This document shows positions 52,766 through 62,550 of a stretch of DNA of 64,000 nt, in pieces. The DNA is from Gammaproteobacteria bacterium (GTDB lineage: Bacteria > Pseudomonadota > Gammaproteobacteria > Thiohalomonadales > Thiohalomonadaceae), in the NCBI GenBank assembly GCA_023228645.1, contig JALOAT010000001.1, forward strand, positions 124,001 through 188,000, given 5' to 3'. The notes below the pieces were generated by a model. That model was not told where the DNA came from. It saw nothing but the letters and a program-made list of their open reading frames with translations, and made no database searches. How positions within the stretch are numbered: the stretch's first letter is position 1; the number at the start of each line of letters is the position of its first letter. The translations under genes were made by a program, and so were the position numbers.

Positions 52766-54289
52766 ATGTATCAAAATAACCCACGCTGTCGTATTCTTCG
52801 TTTAGTGATGGCTCGTACTAATGGTTATCAGCCACAGTATATTCGTCCCTATGCGATGACTACGGAGACTTATAAGCGTAATGAGATTTTGAATCGTCTA
52901 GACCCAAACCGACCCATCAGCCCAACGACATTAGGTGGTGAAGTATCTGGTCTCATCAAACCCAGTATTAACATTGACGACACTTTAATGCTAGACCTCC
53001 CAGCAGGTTGGGGATCAGAGCGTCTTCGTTGGATTATGACAATTGAAATCCAGCACATGGGCGCAACTATCATTCAGTACTTAACAGGATATACTGATCA
53101 CGTAGGTGTATCACTACAAACTCAATCCATCGATCCTAACTTACGTTTCTTTATTAATAATAGCTTCCAGTTTCGTGTAGATTCTGAACTGCAAAACGGT
53201 GTACCGATTCGTCGCCTCGTGCCAACACGCTTAAACCAAGTTCTAACTAATCTAAACTATAGCAGAAATCAATTAATGAATTCCGCTTTAGTTCGTCCTC
53301 AAGATGTACTAAACTTTGTTGGAACGGCTTCTATTCGGGATCAGATCTATAGCCAAAACATTGCTTATGAAACAGCAACACTAACTAACCGGGCTACATT
53401 AGGAAATATTTCTAATATTAATCCCACAGCTTTTACTGCTCGAATCCTCGATGCACAACGTCGTGCTTTTGTGGATGGGAATCAATACGGTCAGTCCAAT
53501 GATTCAATTATTGAACGTGCTATTGATTTCGTTCGTGAAGATTCTCAGCGTAATGATCCTTTCCTAAACGTTCTTCTTTCTAGCTCATCTGAATCACTAA
53601 TTGGAAATGATTTCACTTGGTCTACGCTAAACAACATTGATCCAAACGTAAACAATGAACAGATTACGCAATTGATCATGAAAGATAGTGCTTCCCCAAC
53701 AATGGCTATGAATGCCAGTAACATGGGACTAGCGTATTTAGATTCTACTAATTCCTCTCGTTGGGATGAATGTAATTATCTTCAACAAGCAGCTACTATT
53801 ATTCGAGACTCAACAAACTCTTTGATGGCTGAGACGATGTTTAACTCTATCGCCTTCTCTGTAACTAATGAGTCAGGTCAATTCACGTATTCGTATTCAG
53901 GCGGAACTTTGTTTGTACCAGATGTTGACCCAAGTCCTTTCTTTTATCGATTCATTGAAAGGCTGATTAACGAAGCAGTTATGGATATCTCCTTTAACAA
54001 TAATACGCGACTTGAACTCCATGTCATCAGTGAATTTGTTGGTGATACCAAGATTCAATTAAAGGTTGGTGATCAATATGGTGAGTTCGTAGCTCCTACT
54101 TTTTGCTCCAGTCTGACAGCTCCTGTCATTGCAGGATCTCAAGGAACTGCTCAGCTCTTAGCAGATAATATTGGTAACATTGTTAATGAGGTGTATGATA
54201 ACTTCTCTAACAAGATCTCTCATGCTGTTACGAACATCTCTGATAACCCGAGTTATCCAAGTGCTGTCATGGATAATTTCCCTCTGTAA
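52766..54289 (+). CDS. Protein of unknown function (phiKZ gp69 position)
   Basis: 507 residues. Rich in Asn, Ser and Thr, mixed beta/alpha, no signal sequence. The composition and the GC-richer start region are like virion proteins in this window. It lies 45 bases after the gp68-like gene. Function unknown; synteny with phiKZ gp69 is the only clue. Confidence 0.6.
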   Translation: MYQNNPRCRILRLVMARTNGYQPQYIRPYAMTTETYKRNEILNRLDPNRPISPTTLGGEVSGLIKPSINIDDTLMLDLPAGWGSERLRWIMTIEIQHMGATIIQYLTGYTDHVGVSLQTQSIDPNLRFFINNSFQFRVDSELQNGVPIRRLVPTRLNQVLTNLNYSRNQLMNSALVRPQDVLNFVGTASIRDQIYSQNIAYETATLTNRATLGNISNINPTAFTARILDAQRRAFVDGNQYGQSNDSIIERAIDFVREDSQRNDPFLNVLLSSSSESLIGNDFTWSTLNNIDPNVNNEQITQLIMKDSASPTMAMNASNMGLAYLDSTNSSRWDECNYLQQAATIIRDSTNSLMAETMFNSIAFSVTNESGQFTYSYSGGTLFVPDVDPSPFFYRFIERLINEAVMDISFNNNTRLELHVISEFVGDTKIQLKVGDQYGEFVAPTFCSSLTAPVIAGSQGTAQLLADNIGNIVNEVYDNFSNKISHAVTNISDNPSYPSAVMDNFPL

Positions 54290-54304
54290 TAAGCGAATGA
54301 AAAA

Positions 54305-55765
54305 ATGGAAAATAAACTAGATCTACTTACTTGGTATAAAGAAGTTTTAAAAACTGCTGATGCTTATACTGACGAAAAAGATCATATCTTTCTCATCCCA
54401 GGAGAAAATACCGTACCAGCAATGGTCAAAGAAGGTGATGTTGAAAAACAACTAGCACTACCTTCTAAAGAGGTGTTATCTAATTACTATAGTAGCACCA
54501 TTCGCTTTCACCCCCTAGCTGAGGATTTCACACGAGGACCTAGTGTTGTTGTAGAGAATTATAAGAACTGGGCATTAGGACATATGACTATCACCATGGT
54601 AGTCGCTTTCATTGCCCTGCTAGAGTTATCAGCATCACCTCAACTCCACGCTAAACTCGATCCAGTTCAGAGTGAGTTATTGAAAGTAGCTAAAAATGCT
54701 AAACAGGGTACGATTGATGTATTTAAGAAAATTATTGGTAGGATTGAAGATGAAGATAATGAACTTCAATTCATCCGTATTTTCTTAAAGAAATCAGCCC
54801 GTATTAATGATAAAGCACATCAATGGGGGGGAATGGTAACTTTTCCTTTCTATGAGTACTTAAAGACAAACCCAAAGAAAATCAAATCCGTTCCTCTAAG
54901 TAATGAGAACCGACTGACTTTCATGTCTATCTTCGAGTATTTATTCCCTTTCATTAATGAGGCGCATAAATACAGCTATGGTTCTAACTCTAACTTAGCA
55001 CCTAAATTTGAATCTATCTTAGGTGCTATTAAGAATGTGGCAATTGAAATCAATACACTCATTCAAGAGTTAGGTGATCAAAATCAAGGTATTGAGGAAA
55101 TTGAATTAGGCTGGGTAGATTACTTAGGTAAGACTGATGTATTCTTGCCTGAAGTTCGTTTTATTCCAATGCAACCTGGTAATGAAGGAAAGGAGAATAA
55201 GTTAGATAAAGGATTTATTAGCTTAAACCCAAATCAAACTCAAGCTACCTCTACTCCAACTCAACCTAGTACTAATGAGTCTATGCAACAATCACACACT
55301 CAACCTTCTGTTATTGACCCACTTCCTCAAGCGCAGTCTACGCAACCACAACAACCTCAAGTAGCTCAACAGGTTAAAAAGGCTGCGACTTTAGCTGATA
55401 TCTTAGGTGCCAATGCAGCTCCACAAATGGTTGGAGGGATGGTAGCTGGTAATCAGACAATGATGGTTAATCCAGCTACAGGACAAGTCATGGGAACTCC
55501 CTCCATGATGCCAGCTCCTATGCAGCAACAAATGCAGCAACATCAAATGAACTATATTCAAACCCTTAATACCCCCCAAGGACCGATGGTGTTGTTTAAT
55601 AACGCTTATATTCCTTTACAACAATATCAGATGATGTTACAATCTAATACGGGGATGCAACAACCAGGTATGATGGGTGCTCGCTATGATGTACTGAGTC
55701 CTATTGGCCGGCCTAGCGCTGCTAATAGCGGAGGTATGATTAACGGGTATACGGTTCGTATTTAA
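54305..55765 (+). CDS. Protein with Gln/Met/Pro-rich C-terminal tail (phiKZ gp70 position)
   Basis: 486 residues. The first 300 are helical and probably globular. The last 170 are low-complexity and disordered, rich in Gln, Pro, Thr and Met (TPTQPSTNES, QQQMQQHQMN). Such a tail could drive multivalent contacts or condensate formation. It starts 15 bases after the previous gene. Synteny suggests phiKZ gp70; function unknown. Confidence 0.6.
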   Translation: MENKLDLLTWYKEVLKTADAYTDEKDHIFLIPGENTVPAMVKEGDVEKQLALPSKEVLSNYYSSTIRFHPLAEDFTRGPSVVVENYKNWALGHMTITMVVAFIALLELSASPQLHAKLDPVQSELLKVAKNAKQGTIDVFKKIIGRIEDEDNELQFIRIFLKKSARINDKAHQWGGMVTFPFYEYLKTNPKKIKSVPLSNENRLTFMSIFEYLFPFINEAHKYSYGSNSNLAPKFESILGAIKNVAIEINTLIQELGDQNQGIEEIELGWVDYLGKTDVFLPEVRFIPMQPGNEGKENKLDKGFISLNPNQTQATSTPTQPSTNESMQQSHTQPSVIDPLPQAQSTQPQQPQVAQQVKKAATLADILGANAAPQMVGGMVAGNQTMMVNPATGQVMGTPSMMPAPMQQQMQQHQMNYIQTLNTPQGPMVLFNNAYIPLQQYQMMLQSNTGMQQPGMMGARYDVLSPIGRPSAANSGGMINGYTVRI

Positions 55766-55775
55766 TAACAGCATA

Positions 55776-55803
55776 AATAGGGAGTCCGTTTGGACTCCCT
55801 ATT
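55776..55803. terminator. Bidirectional terminator
   Basis: AATAGGGAGTCC (55776-55787) pairs with GGACTCCCTATT (55792-55803). It separates converging genes. Confidence 0.8.
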
Positions 55804-55813
55804 TTAAAGGCTG

Positions 55814-56197
55814 TTATTTTTTTACTTGCTTTTGTAGTAGAGTTTTAATCTGACTCAATACAGAACCGTAATATTCTTTACCAATCAAGTAAATAGTAGT
55901 CTCAGTACCTAAGAAATCTACTGGATTGTTTAAATGGTTCATCCTTAAATTAACCCAATCGTGGTCAGGGGATTCATTCATAAACCTCATTAGGCCGTAA
56001 AAATCCCCTTCATAACGAATAGATTCACCAGCTTCAATTTCTACAGTCCTAGCTCCATTATCAGGTAATAAGAAAAATGGCATGTGGTATTCTAACATTA
56101 CTCTCACATCCGCTCTATCAGCTAATGAGAGATGTTGTTGAATCATTAAAGGTTCTAGTTCAGTAGGTGTTGTTAAATCTAATACTGTTTCAGTCAT
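55814..56197 (-). CDS. Small protein of unknown function on the opposite strand
   Basis: 127 residues on the minus strand, an isolated reversal inside the rightward RNAP gene row. Acidic N-terminal half, basic C-terminus (LLQKQVKK). A genuine terminator lies at its 3' end. It may be a later insertion between the gp70-like and gp71-like genes. Function unknown. Confidence 0.55.
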   Translation of the reverse strand: MTETVLDLTTPTELEPLMIQQHLSLADRADVRVMLEYHMPFFLLPDNGARTVEIEAGESIRYEGDFYGLMRFMNESPDHDWVNLRMNHLNNPVDFLGTETTIYLIGKEYYGSVLSQIKTLLQKQVKK

Positions 56198-56228
56198 AGC
56201 GTATTTTTCAAGATAGATTTTTACAATA

Positions 56229-56239
56229 ACATATTATCA
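56229..56239 (+). promoter_or_regulatory. Weak putative promoter box
   Basis: ACATATTATCA, a degenerate copy of the recurrent box, lies 67 bases before the beta C-half gene and in the divergent gap with the minus-strand gene. Confidence 0.3.
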
Positions 56240-56305
56240 ATTAGTAGCTGTTAAATTACAGCTAAAAACTTACTCCTTCTTTTACTCAATTAAGAGGATG
56301 TGTTA

Positions 56306-59300
56306 ATGAGTCTAACCAGACCTAAACCAGATCCGATGATTAAAACTAATCAACTCCATAGAGAATTGCTTAGTGTAAGTGGATTTGATTCTTTTGCTGC
56401 TCATGGAACCTCTCCAAGAAAGCAGATGTTTGCAACTCATTTAGGACAGTGTCTTGTAGTAAAACATTCCACAGAACGCAGTTATCAAACTGGTATGGAA
56501 AGAGCTTACGCTAAATATACATTTAGTATTAAAGCTCCTACCACAATGCATATCATCGCTATTGTTAACCGGTATCCAGAGATTCAAGGCGTAGACAAGA
56601 TTAAATTTAATCCCCAGTCTATTGTCGTCTACGAAGATCTTATTACTAGAACGATCTCAGCAATGGATGTACGTCGATTCAAAGCTAACCATCCTCACTT
56701 TGGCTTTGATTATGTTGCTAGACCAGCTTCTCAATTATTACGAGCTGGAGAGACTATTGAGAAAGATACTATCTTCTACGATAGTCCTTCTGTAACAGAA
56801 AATGGTGGATACAAGTATGGTGTAGAACTAAACATCCTTCATGCTACCTTACCAGCTACTTCTGAAGATGGTAGCATGATCTCTGAATCAGCTGCTAAGA
56901 AGTTCACCTACATGACGTTCGAAACTCGTGTAGCGGATTGTGGTGCTGATGAGATTCCTATCTTCTTATATGGTACGGATGAACAACCTAAGATTTGTCC
57001 AGATATCGGAGAGAAAGTCAGGGATGATGGTCTACTTTTTGTAACTAGAAAAGTCGATGATAACTTAGCCCCCTTTTACCAATCTAAACACGCACTTAGA
57101 AAATACTTTCCAAAGTTTGATACACCTATCTATGTACCACCAGGTGGGACAGTAATTGATATCCAAGTCCATCACGATCCTTTATGTAAGCAAGCTCGTG
57201 TACCAACTGGAATGGACGATCAGTTATTAAAGTATCAACGGTCTTTAATGAACTTCCATAAAGCAATTAAAGACATCTGGTCTAAGTACTTAAGAGAACG
57301 AGGTGAGGGATTAAAACTCTCTCCAGAGTTTGAACGCTTGGTTGTCGATGCAATTGCTTATACGGATGATAAAGCTAATGCACGTCCTCAACGACAATAC
57401 CGACTAGCTCGACTGGGTGATTGGCGTATTGAATTTACTGTTAGATACGAAAATGTACCTAGTGTAGGTAATAAGGCAACTGGTTGCTTCGGAGATTCTC
57501 ACATAGAGCCTGTTAACTATATTTAGGTATATAGTATAGGCCAATGAAATACTAGAAATTATTAACGATCTTTTTAATTTGCAGCGTTTGGCCTGTATTT
57601 TTCTAATTTAGGAGGTCAAATGACAAAGCAGTATAAATTAGTACCGGGATCAGAGTCAGTACGTTATGATGTAATAAATGACACTTATACTAGATTTAAT
57701 CCGAAAGAAGATGGGTTTGTAGAAAAAGGTTCCCGAATAACCTTTAACTACCATAACCGAACCATCACGGTAGATAGAGAATGGCTTCGTTTATTTACAA
57801 TCTTTGAAACAAAGCTTCCCGAGCAAGTTTGGATTCATGTAGAAAAAATTAGGTTCGTAGACTGCTATAATAAAGTACTTCGTTTACCCACCAATAAAAT
57901 AATGGTGTTGGACGAATGCTTTCACTATCATCCGTATTATCGTATTGTTCCAGGCTTTACTCATCTATTCATCAGTAAGAATGGTGTGGTAATTGATTGG
58001 ACTGATAACTTTAAACCCGTTTCTATTTTAGATGATCAGTATAAAAACTTAAACATCTATGATCCTGAACGAGGTTTTGTTAGATCAGTTCCACTACATC
58101 GCTTACTTGGTTTGGCTTGGATTAATAATGACAATTACCAAGAAAAGCCCATAATGAATCACATAGATGGAAATAAGTATAATAATCAGCTGAGTAATCT
58201 AGAATGGGTCTCTCATCAAGAAAATAACGTTCACGCTAGTGAGGTCGGGTTAAATACCGATTCTCTAGCATGTAAAGCTCGGGATGTAGTAAGTGGTGAG
58301 GTACAAACATTCAACAGTCTTGGTCAGTTATCTCGCGCTTTAGGTGTTGGAGCAGTTAATCTGGAGCGGTTAAATACCACCCGCCCAACTTCTTTAATTG
58401 GTGACCGATATGAAGTTCGTTTATTAGGTGATGACACGCCTTGGTTATTTGATACCGTAGACGATCTACCAAAGGTTAAAGGACGTTATCAAATCAATGT
58501 TACACATGCGAAGCAGGGTAAGTTAACTTTCCATGATGTTAGAACAGCGGTGTTTAATTTGAAATACCGTAAGACGTGGGGATGTGGTAATGTCAGGACT
58601 TTACAACAGTTCTTAGAAAAAGATCCGTATGTTCAGGATTTTGAGATTATTGATCATTATAAATACACAGCAACAGTTCAGGCGAAAAACGTAGATACAG
58701 GAGAAGTAGTGGAAGAACCTACCTTTACTTATCTTTCTAGACGTTTAAAGCTTCAACGTAGTGCTATTAAGAAAATCCTGAATTCGGGTCAGGTACAGTG
58801 TTATCATGGCTGGTTGATTCGTTTAACGAGTGAAGATCCTTGGCCGGAAGATTATCAGATACATGGTCAGAGACGTATTAGTGTGGTAGCTAAACACAAT
58901 AAGACAGGCCAATGTTTGAAATTTCCCACCCTAAGAGCTACTGCAAGGCACTTCGGGATAGATCGTAAAACCATTTCAGTTCGTATTAATAATAAAACGG
59001 ACTACGATGGCTGGTATTTTGAATTGGTTTAATTTACAGGTAAGAATTTATTTGGTCTCCCTAAATAGTGATATTTAGTAAAAAACCTCTCTAACTGCGG
59101 GAACATCCTAAAGTCTTAAATTACTTCTTACTCATGGAAACGTAGAGTAATGCCTCGACCAGTAATGGAAGTTCGAGGGACAGTAAAAACATTTAAGAAT
59201 ATATGGGTAACCGACGCAACAAAGCTCCTAAGTCTAGAGATATGGAGTGTGTTCAACGACTATCGACGTAGCGCCTAAGTAGGTAATCGAGGATTTTAAA

Positions 59301-60419
59301 GCGAAACGGGAGGCCCTCAACTAGCTTAAGTTGAGGTGAAGATATAGTCTGTTCCCCAAGGAAAGCTTGGGGCGGGTGTCGTAGCACACCGGATATGTAT
59401 GGAAACGATACATATTGGACAATAAGAAAGGTATTATCGTAACAGTAGTTCCAGATGAGAAAATGCCTGTTGATGATCGGGGTGTTCGAGTGGAATTTAT
59501 CACAGATCCTCTAGCTACAATTGCTCGGAGTACTTTAGGTCGAGTGATGGAACCCTTTCTAAATGCTGCTGGACAGAATATTGTTAGAGAGATAGCATTA
59601 GCTCTTAATCTGAAATGGGGAACTGTAGTAACGCCACAGTTACTAGAAACTAAGAACGTTAATGGGTTAGTCAGGAAGCAGTTTGAAAAACTCAAAGACT
59701 TCTATTATACGGTATCATCTGAAAAGATGGGTCCTTGGCATGAGAATCTAACAGATAAAGAACTCTATGAGCATCTGAGTTCTGTTATTACTCGAACCTT
59801 ACCTATTATGTATAAACCACCTTCTGATGAGAAAGAGATGGTGGATATTATCATGGAAATTAATGAGAAGTATCCTCCTTATGAATCTCATATCACTTAT
59901 GTAGGTAACTCTGGTAAGACCGTACGGTCTAAAGAAAAGTTTATTATCGGAAGAGCTTATGTTATTCTCTTAGATAAAACAGGAGATTCTGCTGCTGCTA
60001 TTGCCTCAGGTAAATTAGGTCACTTTGGTGTTCCTAGTCAAATTACTCGTCAAGATAAATACACGAGTCCTAATCGACGACAGCATACTCGTATCTTTGG
60101 TGAAGCAGAGATGCGAATCATTGCTTCGTATTGTCCGTCTTGGGTGGCTGCTGAAATCATTGATAGGAACTCCAATAAAGATAGCATGGGAGTTATTATT
60201 AACGGATTACTCACCACAGATAAACCAACTAATACTTTTGAGCTAATCAATAGAAAGGAGCATAAGTACAATGGTGGTAGACCTATTCAGATCGTACGAC
60301 ACTTAGCACTTACAGCAGGTTGGGGTTTCCAATATAAACCTTATCAGCCTCTTTGGATGAAAGGTAATAAAGTAAAAGATTTTGTACTAGAGAGCTTAGA
60401 CAAAACAGAAGCTGTTTAA
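56306..60419 (+). CDS. nvRNAP beta subunit, C-terminal part, interrupted by an intron (phiKZ gp71-73 type)
   Basis: Proposed join 56306-57496 and 59427-60419, about 727 residues. Exon 1 ends GNKATGCFGD and exon 2 begins KGIIVTV. Joined, they match bacterial beta GDKMAGRHGNKGVIS without gaps; this conserved region contacts the initiating nucleotides. Exon 2 continues MPVDDRGVRVEFITDPL, the equivalent of bacterial MPYDENGTPVDIVLNPL. Start ATG 56306 with AGAGG upstream. Unspliced exon 1 would read 10 codons into the intron to TAG 57526. phiKZ gp71-73 is also interrupted by a gene (gp72), so the arrangement may be ancestral. Partner of the beta-prime halves. Confidence 0.87.
57497..59426 (+). ncRNA. 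Group I intron carrying an HNH endonuclease gene
   Basis: 1930 bases. P1: exon GGAGAT (57491-57496) pairs perfectly with the internal guide GTCTCC (59055-59060), U-G wobble at the splice site, which places the endonuclease gene in the P1 loop. P2: CTAAATA/TATTTAG (59061-59078). Q CTGCGGGAACATCC (from about 59094). P7: GACTA (59258-59262) with TAGTC (59345-59349), with the classic GTTCAACGACTA and AAGATATAGTC contexts. The 3' end is GGACAATAAG, after which the RNAP frame resumes. Confidence 0.88.
57620..59032 (+). CDS. HNH homing endonuclease with NUMOD-type repeats (intron-encoded)
   Basis: 470 residues with a very strong AGGAGGTC ribosome binding site. The HNH nuclease core is NHIDGNKYNNQLSNLEW (about residues 180-196), preceded by the LHRLLGLAWI element. 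After it come three NUMOD-like DNA-binding repeats (about 215-275, 350-410, 420-470; each with a K-x-x-x-G-x-x-x-x-F/P-x-L, Ala-x-x-L-G/F-G type helix-turn-helix). The enzyme would cut an intronless RNAP beta gene at the insertion site and spread the intron. The same place in phiKZ holds gp72. Confidence 0.88.
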   Translation: MTKQYKLVPGSESVRYDVINDTYTRFNPKEDGFVEKGSRITFNYHNRTITVDREWLRLFTIFETKLPEQVWIHVEKIRFVDCYNKVLRLPTNKIMVLDECFHYHPYYRIVPGFTHLFISKNGVVIDWTDNFKPVSILDDQYKNLNIYDPERGFVRSVPLHRLLGLAWINNDNYQEKPIMNHIDGNKYNNQLSNLEWVSHQENNVHASEVGLNTDSLACKARDVVSGEVQTFNSLGQLSRALGVGAVNLERLNTTRPTSLIGDRYEVRLLGDDTPWLFDTVDDLPKVKGRYQINVTHAKQGKLTFHDVRTAVFNLKYRKTWGCGNVRTLQQFLEKDPYVQDFEIIDHYKYTATVQAKNVDTGEVVEEPTFTYLSRRLKLQRSAIKKILNSGQVQCYHGWLIRLTSEDPWPEDYQIHGQRRISVVAKHNKTGQCLKFPTLRATARHFGIDRKTISVRINNKTDYDGWYFELV

Positions 60420-60423
60420 TCTC

Positions 60424-60453
60424 CGCGTGGGTTGTGTAAAAGCAACTCACGCG
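60424..60453 (+). terminator. Imperfect terminator hairpin
   Basis: CGCGTGGGTTG (60424-60434) pairs with CAACTCACGCG (60443-60453) with one mismatch. A weak T-run means readthrough into the beta-prime C gene is likely. Confidence 0.5.
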
Positions 60454-60483
60454 TTATAAAAGTTAATGAGGGATTTAAACATA

Positions 60484-62550
60484 ATGAGTGCTATAACACT
60501 AAAGGCTAGAAAGCTATTAGGTGTTCCTACAGAAGTATTATGGGAAACTCTGAACGGGGAATTCTATTTAGAGTTTGATGATGGTGTTATCTTAGCTGAC
60601 GAAGCTAGTACTATCTATAGTTCTTATATCTGGAAATTCATCAGTAAGTTCCCAGATATCCCATTTCTTAAAAAACATCATATCAACTCTCATCTTGGTA
60701 AGAGCCTATTGTCAGTTGAAGCCAACGGTAGACTTTTTGATAGTGTACTTTGGGATGTTTTTGATTGGGCTGTCTATGGAGTTGATCCAAGGAACGAAGA
60801 TCTTAAAAGTAGAGTTCCTGACCCCAGTACTGCTAAGCTTAACGTATTGGAGTTTAAAGAAGAGTTAGCTGAAACTGCTTGGGGGACATTAAATGAGATG
60901 TATAACGATCTAAGCGTTCGTTGTGAGCCTTGGGTCGTAGGCATTAGCATTAATGATCTTGTTGAAGTAACTCAACATAATCCAATTAAAGAAGTGTTAG
61001 AAGGTTTCTTACCTCCTGTACAGGAATCTTTGGATAAGATCTATGATACCCTAGATGAAGCACTCTTTAATGATCCGAAGCTAGAGAACAATATCCTTTC
61101 TCGTTTAGTTCGATCTGGTTTGATTAATAAGAACCAGTTACAGCAATGCGTAGGAGCACGAGGTTTTATTACTGATATTGACTCTAGTCTATTTAGACTT
61201 CCTATTCTTCGTAACTTAACTCAAGGTATTCGATCAGCTTATGATTCACAAATTGAATCTAGGAGTGCTGCTAAGTCACAAGCTTATTCAGAAGAACCTC
61301 TAGAGCAATCAGAATACTTCTCTCGTAGGCAGCAATTGATCTCACAGACACTGAAAAATCTAGTAGAAGGTGATTGTGGTGCGAAAGAAGGATTAGGTTG
61401 GAACGTTGGGGAGGATGACTTAAAGCATCTAGTAGGAAAGAACTATTACGATGATGAAGGAGTGCTTCGATATATTAAAAGCAGTGATAAACATCTTATT
61501 GGTAAGACAATTACTTTAAGATCTCCTTTTAAATGCCAAACCACGCATCCTACAGGCATTTGTAGTACGTGTATGGGTCAACTAGCACTCTCTGTATTTA
61601 GACTCTCTAACGTGGGTCAGGACACAGCTGTATCGATGCTCTCTGATGTAGGTCAGCGAGTATTGTCTGTAAAGCACTTGGATGGTTCAAGTGTTGTAGA
61701 TTCTCTTACAGTTGATCTAGAGACTCGTAAGTACATCAGAGTAGGTAAGGATGGGTCGAGTTATTATCTATCTCCTGATCTAAAGAATGCAAGTAGCATT
61801 GAGTTAGTCTTTAGTCCTTATACTGTTCCAGGCTTTACGGATATTAAACAATGTAAAGATACTAGTGATCTTTTCTTATCACGCGTCTCTAGGATGAATT
61901 CTTTAGGGATGATTGTTAAAGAAAGAAATCGAGTTATTGAAGTTGCTTTAGATGTCGGTTTAGCTAAACGTAAAGCTTCCCTTGCTTTTGATGTGATTAA
62001 TCTCATTAAAGAAAGAGGTTGGAAAGTTGTCCAGACTGAAGCTGGTGATACTGTCTATGTAGTTGATATTACTGGTCTAGATCAGAATACGAAGTTACTT
62101 ACAGTGCCATTACGTCACTTTAACATGGGTGATCAAGCAAAAGCTATTGCTGCTTTACTAGAGTCTAAAACTGGAGCAGTTAAAGAACGAGATGAAGACA
62201 CACCTATCTCGGAATTTATTGCTGAGCTATATGAGACAGTTAATAGCCGCCTCTCTGTTAACTTTGCGGTACTTGAAGTAATTACCTACAGTATCATGAT
62301 TGTCTCAGCTAAGGGTGAGGATTATTCATTACCAAAACCCTGGACACAATCTGGGTTAGGTGTTAAGGATAGGACCTTTAGACGCCGTAGTGCTTCTGTT
62401 GAGATGGCTTATCAAGGACAGCAGTTTGCTATTAAAGATCCAGTTAGGTATAACTATACTAATGTCATGGATCATCAAATGGATGTCTTTATTGATCCTC
62501 AGTCTGTTGTTGAGAGGGAAGCTAAGATGGAGAAAAATAACCAGCGATGA
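60484..62550 (+). CDS. nvRNAP beta-prime subunit, C-terminal part (phiKZ gp74 type)
   Basis: 688 residues from ATG 60484 (GAGGG upstream); ATG 60466 adds 6 residues. It contains the second beta-prime zinc-binding region TLRSPFKCQTTHPTGICSTC (about 351-370) and, after it, GQDTAVSMLSDVGQRVLSVKH (about 380-401), which aligns with bacterial [21 protein letters not shown], the bridge helix/trigger-loop neighbourhood. It would complete the RNAP with the beta-prime N part made from 42.9-45.3 kb. It overlaps the helicase start by four bases. Confidence 0.85.
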   Translation: MSAITLKARKLLGVPTEVLWETLNGEFYLEFDDGVILADEASTIYSSYIWKFISKFPDIPFLKKHHINSHLGKSLLSVEANGRLFDSVLWDVFDWAVYGVDPRNEDLKSRVPDPSTAKLNVLEFKEELAETAWGTLNEMYNDLSVRCEPWVVGISINDLVEVTQHNPIKEVLEGFLPPVQESLDKIYDTLDEALFNDPKLENNILSRLVRSGLINKNQLQQCVGARGFITDIDSSLFRLPILRNLTQGIRSAYDSQIESRSAAKSQAYSEEPLEQSEYFSRRQQLISQTLKNLVEGDCGAKEGLGWNVGEDDLKHLVGKNYYDDEGVLRYIKSSDKHLIGKTITLRSPFKCQTTHPTGICSTCMGQLALSVFRLSNVGQDTAVSMLSDVGQRVLSVKHLDGSSVVDSLTVDLETRKYIRVGKDGSSYYLSPDLKNASSIELVFSPYTVPGFTDIKQCKDTSDLFLSRVSRMNSLGMIVKERNRVIEVALDVGLAKRKASLAFDVINLIKERGWKVVQTEAGDTVYVVDITGLDQNTKLLTVPLRHFNMGDQAKAIAALLESKTGAVKERDEDTPISEFIAELYETVNSRLSVNFAVLEVITYSIMIVSAKGEDYSLPKPWTQSGLGVKDRTFRRRSASVEMAYQGQQFAIKDPVRYNYTNVMDHQMDVFIDPQSVVEREAKMEKNNQR

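Noticed and set aside
57497..59426. Intein interpretation of the insertion in RNAP beta
   Set aside because: The upstream frame stops at 57526, and the endonuclease has its own start and ribosome binding site. P1, P2 and P7 of a group I intron are present.
59321..59695. 124-codon minus-strand ORF over the intron 3' end and exon 2 of RNAP beta
   Set aside because: It overlaps the intron core and a strongly conserved beta coding region, and has no start signal.
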